A DNA stretch of 64,000 nucleotides from positions 1,054,001 through 1,118,000 of the forward strand of contig NC_015583.1 in assembly GCF_000253255.1 (NCBI RefSeq), in the 5' to 3' direction. Below are positions 58,281-64,000 of this stretch, in pieces. Below the pieces are notes generated by a model. The model searched no databases and was not told where the DNA came from. It saw nothing but the letters and a program-made list of their open reading frames with translations. Both the position numbers and the translations under genes were made by a program. Source of the stretch: Novosphingobium sp. PP1Y. GTDB taxonomy: Bacteria; Pseudomonadota; Alphaproteobacteria; Sphingomonadales; Sphingomonadaceae. The number at the start of each line of letters is the position of its first letter. The first letter of the stretch is position 1.

Positions 58281-59660
58281 TCAAGCTGTTTGCATGTGAA
58301 CTCGCCTTGAGCTGGCGCTGTATTCTTCAGCGCCGTCCGCAGTTACGAGCAGGTTTGCGCCCAGGAAGACCTTGTCTCTTCCGATCTGTCCATTGGGTTC
58401 CAGATGGATCGCCATCCCCGGCTGGAGCTTGATATCGGCGCCGAAAGTAGGCGAGTACGGGAGCTCTCCGTCATGTTTGGAGAAATAACGTTGCCGCAGC
58501 GAGGGAATCCCTTGTTCCACGAACCTGCTCGTTTGACCATTCGTGAAGATCGGCGACAATCCATGGAAAAGCGGCGCATTGTTCCAGGCATTGAGCTTTC
58601 TAAAGGGCGGGGACATGATTTCCTGAAGTTCACGCAATGCAAGGCCAGGTCGAACGGCGCGAAGGCCCAGTTCGTAGGACATGTGGGCAGCGTCTATAAG
58701 TTTCGTCATCGTCACGCCGGGTTGCCCCATGCAGGAAGTCCAGCCCGCCTGTGCCTCTGTCGCTCCGACATAAACGATGATCTCGTTCGTCACGACATCG
58801 CTCTCGGCAAGAGGCCTGGTGCTAATGTAAGGCGAACCACCAGATGGGGTCCACGCCCCGTGGCGGAATATGTCGTAGGCAGCGTGGGCCATGGCATCGG
58901 CCTCGGTTCCCCCGACCCTGAGATTGTCGAAGAACAGCTGTGTTGCACGCTCGGCGAGATGCGCAGCTTTTTTGTATTGTTCGAGCTCTTCGCCACTCTT
59001 GACCGCAATCGCGGGAAGCAGGGAAGACCAGACGTCCACCCATTCGAACTGCGGCAAGAGCGTCATCAACGAATGAGTCAGAGGCAACTTATTCCACGGC
59101 GCGCCGCCATTGACCATGTAGGGCGATACCGGCCAGAGTGCCGTCAAACCGGTGCATCCCACCCGGGCCTTGCCCAGGCCCATTTCCGAGAGCGCGGACG
59201 CAATGCCCGGCGCACCCTCGTTAAATCTCCAATCTTTGATCCAGCGCTCAGGATAGAGTGCCTGCGCCAGCTCGAAGTCGCGTTGAGCAGTTGGACTGCT
59301 AACGTTGTCCTGAAACGCGATTGGCTCTCCGCCTTTCGGGATGATAACCGTAGGAGTTGCTTCATTCGAGAAATAGTGCCCGACAAAGTCATGGCTTTGA
59401 GTAGGCGAAGCGATGACAAGGCAATCGAGCCCCTCAGCGACCATCAGCTTGCGAGCCAATTCCAATCTTCTGTCGCGCTCTTTGAGCGACAGTTGCGGAT
59501 AACGGTTCGTCCAGCTCTCGTCTCGCCAATCCGGACTGTGCCCCTTGTGTAAGGGCGCGGCAAAGCTCGTCGAAGCGGCGATAAGTGATGCACCTGCGCC
59601 GGCGGCAAAGAAGGTCCGCCTGTCGAGAGGCGCCATGGTTCGGATATCGCGTACAGTCAT
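58281..59660 (-). CDS. Tat-exported M24-fold (creatinase/aminopeptidase P-like) protein, metal site lost
   Basis: A 459-aa protein with a twin-arginine-like signal (LDRRTFFAAGAGASLIAAS), a creatinase N-terminal domain and a pita-bread (M24) C-terminal domain. The usual metal ligands D-D-H-E-E are mostly gone: the first Asp pair region reads VYVGATEAQAGWTSC, and the last Glu region reads KVFLGANLLVTADGAEE; one Glu remains in IHLEPNG. It may be a metal-free hydrolase like creatinase or a binding protein. ATG 59660 overlaps the stop of the upstream M24 gene by 4 bp (ATGA). Confidence 0.8.
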   Translation of the reverse strand: MTVRDIRTMAPLDRRTFFAAGAGASLIAASTSFAAPLHKGHSPDWRDESWTNRYPQLSLKERDRRLELARKLMVAEGLDCLVIASPTQSHDFVGHYFSNEATPTVIIPKGGEPIAFQDNVSSPTAQRDFELAQALYPERWIKDWRFNEGAPGIASALSEMGLGKARVGCTGLTALWPVSPYMVNGGAPWNKLPLTHSLMTLLPQFEWVDVWSSLLPAIAVKSGEELEQYKKAAHLAERATQLFFDNLRVGGTEADAMAHAAYDIFRHGAWTPSGGSPYISTRPLAESDVVTNEIIVYVGATEAQAGWTSCMGQPGVTMTKLIDAAHMSYELGLRAVRPGLALRELQEIMSPPFRKLNAWNNAPLFHGLSPIFTNGQTSRFVEQGIPSLRQRYFSKHDGELPYSPTFGADIKLQPGMAIHLEPNGQIGRDKVFLGANLLVTADGAEEYSASSRRVHMQTA

Positions 59661-60955
59661 ACCGATTGCACCTTGCAAGGAATGATGTTGAGTTCTTCAC
59701 AGCCGCCGACAGTGACGAGCAGGCCACCGCCGATGCTCATCATGCCGCCTTCCGCCGTCAGGCGTGGATTGAGCTGGACATGCATGCCTTCGTGAAGTTC
59801 GAAGTCGTCCCGGAGATGGTCGATCTGCGGATTGAGCACCCGGAAATATGGTAGTCCCGCATCCGGTTCGGACGCTCCCAGCCAGCTCGCAATGGCGCCG
59901 TTGATCCGTGACAGTGTCATGCCGGGTTTGATGATCTCGCAGGCCCGGTGGTAAGTATCCTCCAACCTGTCGGCAGCTCGTTGGCGTCCAGCGGACAGGC
60001 CGCCGATCGCCAAGGTCGCGTGAATGCGGCCTTCCATTCCGCCTGACCAGCATTGGACAGTGGACGTCACGAGTTGGCCGCGTTTCAGGGTTCGCGTCAT
60101 CAGCCCGCGTTCGCGCCAACGCGAATCGAATGAAACGCCGACGTTACTGATTGTGCGGAAGCCACCAGGAGCAATCGGCGCGCCATAGCCATCGTAGGGA
60201 CCGAGCCCAACGTCGCCGATCACGATGCCATACCGCCCGATATTGCATCTGATCGAACCGGTAACCTCGGCTTCGGCAACTCCGGGCCTGACGGTTTTGG
60301 TAAGCAGTTCGGCAGCGGCTTCACTTGCGGCAGCTGCAGAACGGACATGGTTGAGGGCCTCGGCGCCCTGAATGGAGCGCAGTCGTGCATATTCCTTGTC
60401 CAGGGGTTTGAACTGCAGGTTCGGCAATTCGGTCTGCAAGTAGGCCTCGAGGGAGGAACCGGAGAGATTGGCGCTGCCGATGATGGTAGGCCCATTGATC
60501 CGATCTCGCAGGCGGGCGCAGAATTCAGGTACGCCGTCGAAACCGAAGGTCCAGTCCTGGACCCAGAATTTCATCCCGGCCGATTCCATGGCGTGCATGA
60601 CGACAGCGGGGAGAAGTGTCGCGACGTCGGGAGGGGCAAAGGCGAATGGCTCTCCTTCCAGGGGCAAATAGACCATCGCGCCCATCCAGTCGCCAGTCGC
60701 ACCGGTGAGATAATCGCCGCCTTGCATGTCATCCGGCGTCGAAACCGCCAGAAAACCGCTGACACCCGCGCGACGCATCAATTCGCGAACGGCCGCATGC
60801 CTTTCGGCTCCGGTAGTAGCCGTGAGTGGCCTCGCCCCCCGTAGGCCGTTTGCACCGATAGCCGGGCTCTCGAATCCCGCGACTGGGTGGAAATGGGAAA
60901 CCGGACGCCTCATCCGGGGGGACACTGCTGTTGTGCGATCTTTTTCTTGCACCAT
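59657..60955 (-). CDS. M24-fold (aminopeptidase P-like) protein, metal site lost
   Basis: A 432-aa paralogue of the downstream gene. It has the N-terminal creatinase-type domain (RHAAVRELMRRAGVSGFLAVS) and the M24 core, but the ligand positions are substituted: TSTVQCWSGGMEGRIHATLAIG in place of the Asp pair, and EGMHVQLNPR (Glu to Asn). No export signal is obvious, unlike its partner. AAGGA lies 6 nt before ATG 60955. It is downstream of the STN receptor and coupled to the next gene, so the pair likely process the receptor's ligand, e.g. a modified peptide or guanidino compound (inference). Confidence 0.78.
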   Translation of the reverse strand: MVQEKDRTTAVSPRMRRPVSHFHPVAGFESPAIGANGLRGARPLTATTGAERHAAVRELMRRAGVSGFLAVSTPDDMQGGDYLTGATGDWMGAMVYLPLEGEPFAFAPPDVATLLPAVVMHAMESAGMKFWVQDWTFGFDGVPEFCARLRDRINGPTIIGSANLSGSSLEAYLQTELPNLQFKPLDKEYARLRSIQGAEALNHVRSAAAASEAAAELLTKTVRPGVAEAEVTGSIRCNIGRYGIVIGDVGLGPYDGYGAPIAPGGFRTISNVGVSFDSRWRERGLMTRTLKRGQLVTSTVQCWSGGMEGRIHATLAIGGLSAGRQRAADRLEDTYHRACEIIKPGMTLSRINGAIASWLGASEPDAGLPYFRVLNPQIDHLRDDFELHEGMHVQLNPRLTAEGGMMSIGGGLLVTVGGCEELNIIPCKVQSV

Positions 60956-60987
60956 TTTGGTTCCTTGAACATGCGCCTACGAAAATC

Positions 60988-61014
60988 GGGCGCGGAAATT
61001 GTTTTCCCGCGCCC
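60988..61014 (-). terminator. Terminator-like hairpin after the STN receptor gene
   Basis: GGGCGCGG (60988-60995) pairs with CCGCGCCC (61007-61014) around an A/T-rich loop, directly after the receptor stop (61023). On the minus strand it is followed by GATTTTCG, a weak U-tract, so it probably reduces rather than blocks reading into the M24 genes. Confidence 0.6.
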
Positions 61015-61022
61015 GCCGTTCG

Positions 61023-63395
61023 TCAGAATCTGGCGTTCATCATGACGCCGTAGGTGCGGGGTGGACCAACCTGGACCTGCGATCCGCCCGAGTTCGTGTA
61101 GCTGTTCCACACGGCTTGGTTGGTGATGTTACGCAGATAACCGGTGACAGACAGTCCGTTGTCGACGAAGTCGTAAGTCAACGACATGTCAGCCTTGGCA
61201 TAGGCTCGTTGCCGCGATTCCGGAATATGTATGAAGTCCAACCACTGCCCGGTCGAGCCATAAGCAGCCACGGTTGCAGTCAATTTATTTCCATCCGGGA
61301 AGTAAAAGCTGTGGTTATAGGCAATGCGCCCCGACCACGCCGGCGAACGGGTCATGACCTGGCCAGAATAGTCGACGGGGGGGCGCCCGTTGGGAGGCGG
61401 ATAATCACTGCCGGGGACGACGAAATCCTTGTAGCGGGCATGAAGATAGCTGACGCTTGCATCGAGCCGCGCGTCATTCAGGACCTGCCAGTTGCCGTCG
61501 ATTTCGACACCGTAAACTTCGGCACGGCCGACATTGTTGATGCGGTTACCGAAGGCGGGAAAAGGATTGACGTAATCGAGATAGCCGATCTGCAGATCCT
61601 TGTAGTCATAATAGAATGCTTCGGCATTCAGGCGTACCTTTCCGCCTGCGAAGGTATTCTTCGATCCGATTGCGTAGGCGGTCAGTTCCTCCGGACGGAA
61701 AGTGTTCGGCGGCGCACCGCCAAAGAAGCCGCCGGCCCGAAACCCGGTGGACGCACTGGCATAGAGAAGCGAATTCTCGCTCGCATGCGCTTCAAGAGCA
61801 ATGCGCCAGTTGGTCGAGTTCCACGACCCTTCATTGAGGAAAGGATCACCGTACGTATCGAAGCCCGTCTGGCTCTTCTTGTCCTTGCTGAAACGCAGCC
61901 CGCCGGTGAGGCGGAGGGAATCGATCAACTTCAGAGTGGCCTGCCCGAACACGGCCTTGGAATTCGCGGCCTGGTCCGGATTGGATGCGAAACTTTGGAA
62001 AGGGCCGGACTGGATCTGCTGTGCGAACTGACCGTCCTGATCAAGCGCGTACAGGCCGAGCAGCCACTGGAGCGTGCTCGCGTCCGACCCGCCTCCGACG
62101 CGAAGCTCATGCGTCCAAACGCGGTCTGCACTCTGTTCGGCCAGTGTGAAACCGGCTTTCAGAACAATGTCGTTCCTGATTTTCCGCCGGGCACCAATAT
62201 AGGTCACAGTGACATCGCCGAGGGTCCAGTTGACCTCGGTCTGCAAGCCGGATTGCTTAGTATCCCGCTTGGCACCGGTTTGATCGAATGGCGTGTACCA
62301 GTCTCCACCGGCTGACGGCAGGGGCATAAGTCCCCCGCCATCGCCGCCGAGGTCGAGATAATCTCCGGACAGCAAAACGGACAGGTTTTCAGTGGGCTCC
62401 AGCAAGACGTGCATGCGCGCAGCGGTGGAATCGACAGCGTTCGCGCCATTGGACATATAGCCATCGCGGCGATCGCTCTGGAAGGATGCGCGCACTGCGA
62501 TCTGGTCGCTTACAGGCGCGTTGAGCATCCCCGAGAATCGCAGCTTGTCGAGATTGCCGAACTCGACTTCCGCTGACCCCGCATATTCGAACTTCGGCTT
62601 CGCAGTGAATATATTCAGTGCACCGGCGGTCGAATTTCGTCCGTACAGCGTACCCTGCGGTCCACGAAGCACCTCAATACGTTCAATGTCGAAGAATGCG
62701 CCATTGATTGAGTTCGCTCGCGCCATGTAGACGCCGTCGACATTGACTGACACCGCCTGGTCAGTTTGAACAGGCGATGCGTTGATGCCGATGCCGCGGA
62801 TAGTCACCAAGGTATTGGTTCCTGGCGTAATCTGGATGTTGGGAACAACAGAGCCCAATTCTCGAATGTCGTAAATGCCATTACGAGTGAGATCATCGCC
62901 GCCAATGACGGATACGGACAGGGGAGTGTCCTGGAGGTTCTCATTTCGCTTCTGGGCAGTGACAACGATCTCACCGAGACCGTTTGAACCGCTCGTGGCG
63001 GCTGCGGCGCTCGCCGTGTAGTGAGTTGCTTGCGCAGGCGCCTGAGAGTTGCTGTGGTCCGCACCCAATGACGCACTGGGCGAACGCAGAATGACCACGC
63101 CATGTTTGGTTCGCTCGACCTTGATGCGGCTACCCTTGAGCAATTGTGCCAGGGCATCGTCCGGATGGAAACTCCCGTTGACTGCGCCTCCACGCAGGTT
63201 GGCCACAATGCTCTCGGTGTACAGGATCTTCTGGCCTGACTGTTGGCTGTAGGCGCGTAATGCCTTGCTCATGGATCCGGCCGGGATTTGAAATCGGATC
63301 TGTTGTTCGCCTGCGTAAACTGCAGCTGGACAGGCCAGCGCGGCGGCCAGCGCCGCTTGCGTCACTAAGGAACGCGAGTATTTTAGGATGCTCAA
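61023..63395 (-). CDS. TonB-dependent receptor with STN domain
   Basis: A 790-aa receptor: signal peptide (ALAAALACPAAVYA), STN domain at ~30-100 (FQIPAGSMSKALRAYSQQSG ... ILYTES), linker, TonB-box-like LGEIVVTAQKRNENLQDTP, plug (TLVTIRGIGINASPVQTDQAV; IEVLRGPQGTLYGRNSTAGA) and a barrel ending NARF. Start TTG 63395 with AAGG 7 nt upstream. It is downstream of a FecR gene and upstream of two M24-fold genes. It is less related to the other two STN receptors of the window by its plug (GRNSTAGALNIF). Confidence 0.92.
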   Translation of the reverse strand: MSILKYSRSLVTQAALAAALACPAAVYAGEQQIRFQIPAGSMSKALRAYSQQSGQKILYTESIVANLRGGAVNGSFHPDDALAQLLKGSRIKVERTKHGVVILRSPSASLGADHSNSQAPAQATHYTASAAAATSGSNGLGEIVVTAQKRNENLQDTPLSVSVIGGDDLTRNGIYDIRELGSVVPNIQITPGTNTLVTIRGIGINASPVQTDQAVSVNVDGVYMARANSINGAFFDIERIEVLRGPQGTLYGRNSTAGALNIFTAKPKFEYAGSAEVEFGNLDKLRFSGMLNAPVSDQIAVRASFQSDRRDGYMSNGANAVDSTAARMHVLLEPTENLSVLLSGDYLDLGGDGGGLMPLPSAGGDWYTPFDQTGAKRDTKQSGLQTEVNWTLGDVTVTYIGARRKIRNDIVLKAGFTLAEQSADRVWTHELRVGGGSDASTLQWLLGLYALDQDGQFAQQIQSGPFQSFASNPDQAANSKAVFGQATLKLIDSLRLTGGLRFSKDKKSQTGFDTYGDPFLNEGSWNSTNWRIALEAHASENSLLYASASTGFRAGGFFGGAPPNTFRPEELTAYAIGSKNTFAGGKVRLNAEAFYYDYKDLQIGYLDYVNPFPAFGNRINNVGRAEVYGVEIDGNWQVLNDARLDASVSYLHARYKDFVVPGSDYPPPNGRPPVDYSGQVMTRSPAWSGRIAYNHSFYFPDGNKLTATVAAYGSTGQWLDFIHIPESRQRAYAKADMSLTYDFVDNGLSVTGYLRNITNQAVWNSYTNSGGSQVQVGPPRTYGVMMNARF

Positions 63396-63419
63396 TTTCT
63401 TGCCTTTCCTGTACGGATC

Positions 63420-63439
63420 AGGAAGGCCCCCGCCTTCCT
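63420..63439 (-). terminator. Hairpin between fecR and the STN receptor gene
   Basis: AGGAAGG (63420-63426) and CCTTCCT (63433-63439) form a perfect 7-bp stem with a CCCCCG loop in the 78-bp gap. It may uncouple receptor from FecR expression. Confidence 0.45.
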
Positions 63440-63473
63440 ACCAATAAGAACGTGCAAGAGAGCAGCAGCCACA

Positions 63474-64000
63474 TCAGTTTTTTTGGCGAGGACTTAATTC
63501 TATACGCTGCGGGGTGGTTTTGACTTCAACGTCCGGGTACATTGTCGCAACTGCATCGGCAAACGGGAGCGCATCCTGATTGTCGAAAGCACCGGAAATC
63601 CGTCTCTCGGCGATCGACGGTGCGACGGATATGGGGCGCGAGGCGTGGCGATTGAATATCGACGCAGCTTCGGCAAGCGATGCATCGTCGAATTCGATCT
63701 GCGTGCCGTTCCACGCAGCGGCATCCTTCTCGTCGAATTTCCTGAGGTGAGGGGCCTCCCCATTCCTTTTCTGAAGTTGCTCACCGGGCTCCAACCTGGC
63801 AATCGCCTGAGGCATGCGCGCTTCCTTTGCGTCGCGCCCGGTAAGTTCCGAAACCAGGACACTTCCATGGATCAGGCTGACCTGCACATAGGCCTGCTGG
63901 GCCGTGATGTGAAAGTCTGTACCGAGTGCCTTTACGTCCAACTCTCCCGCGCGCACGTGAAAAGGCCGCTTCCGATCTTTGGCCACCTGAAAGCGGGCCG
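63474..64000 (-). CDS. FecR-family regulator (3' part only)
   Basis: The gene runs off the right edge. The visible ~175 residues are the periplasmic FecR domain, with ARFQVAKDRKRPFHVRAG, VKALGTDFHI, SLIHGSVLVSE and the terminal STN-like region (FDDASLAEAASIFNRHAS ... RISGAFDNQD). It would signal for the downstream STN receptor; its ECF sigma factor should lie just past the right edge. Confidence 0.9.
   Translation of the reverse strand, partial: ARFQVAKDRKRPFHVRAGELDVKALGTDFHITAQQAYVQVSLIHGSVLVSELTGRDAKEARMPQAIARLEPGEQLQKRNGEAPHLRKFDEKDAAAWNGTQIEFDDASLAEAASIFNRHASRPISVAPSIAERRISGAFDNQDALPFADAVATMYPDVEVKTTPQRIELSPRQKN

Overview
The window comes from a high-GC alphaproteobacterium, most likely a sphingomonad of the Novosphingobium/Sphingobium type. 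The evidence is four TonB-dependent receptors (three with STN domains), ECF sigma/FecR relays, a TorF-type porin, a fatty acid/sterol hydroxylase-family gene and dense, translationally coupled operons. No rRNA, tRNA, CRISPR array or intact insertion sequence was found.

Region 1 (1-10938) is a self-contained urea locus. A porin and the urea ABC transporter (urtA, cut by the left edge) read leftwards. Divergently, ureDABCEFG-hupE runs without a break into a two-component system whose kinase is fused to an NCS1-type transporter. A long inverted repeat lies between the two transcription units.

Region 2 (10945-19461, minus strand) is an eight-gene run: thermostable-hemolysin-family protein, an AMP-ligase fused to a heme-oxygenase-like diiron oxidase (HDO) domain, SDR, TPR protein, methyltransferase, ECF sigma factor, FecR and an STN-TonB receptor. 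It looks like a small-molecule or lipid-modification pathway wired to its own cell-surface signalling, and it is the best candidate for an undescribed system.

Region 3 (19836-24141, plus) is a three-component molybdenum hydroxylase (2Fe-2S subunit, Mo-cofactor subunit, triheme cytochrome c). It is followed by a second sigma-FecR-STN receptor operon that ends in an autotransporter (31362-24222, minus).

Region 4 (31533-37326) is a TonB receptor plus arylsulfatase pair with a divergent TetR regulator. Region 5 (37372-42941) is a type III polyketide synthase cluster (methyltransferase; DUF2147, ACP, ketosynthase, type III PKS, FAD hydroxylase, DedA), probably for a phenolic lipid or alkylquinone.

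Region 6 (43046-49061) holds an outer-membrane-like orphan, a truncated serine recombinase and a type-I-secretion-like tripartite exporter whose ABC protein has lost every nucleotide-binding motif. Region 7 (49233-57444) is envelope and capsule related: hydroxylase, SDR, LTA-synthase-like enzyme, KpsS-like capsule protein, OafA-like acyltransferase and a diguanylate cyclase. Region 8 (57492-64000, minus) is a lipoprotein, two tandem M24-fold proteins lacking metal ligands, an STN-TonB receptor and a FecR cut by the right edge.
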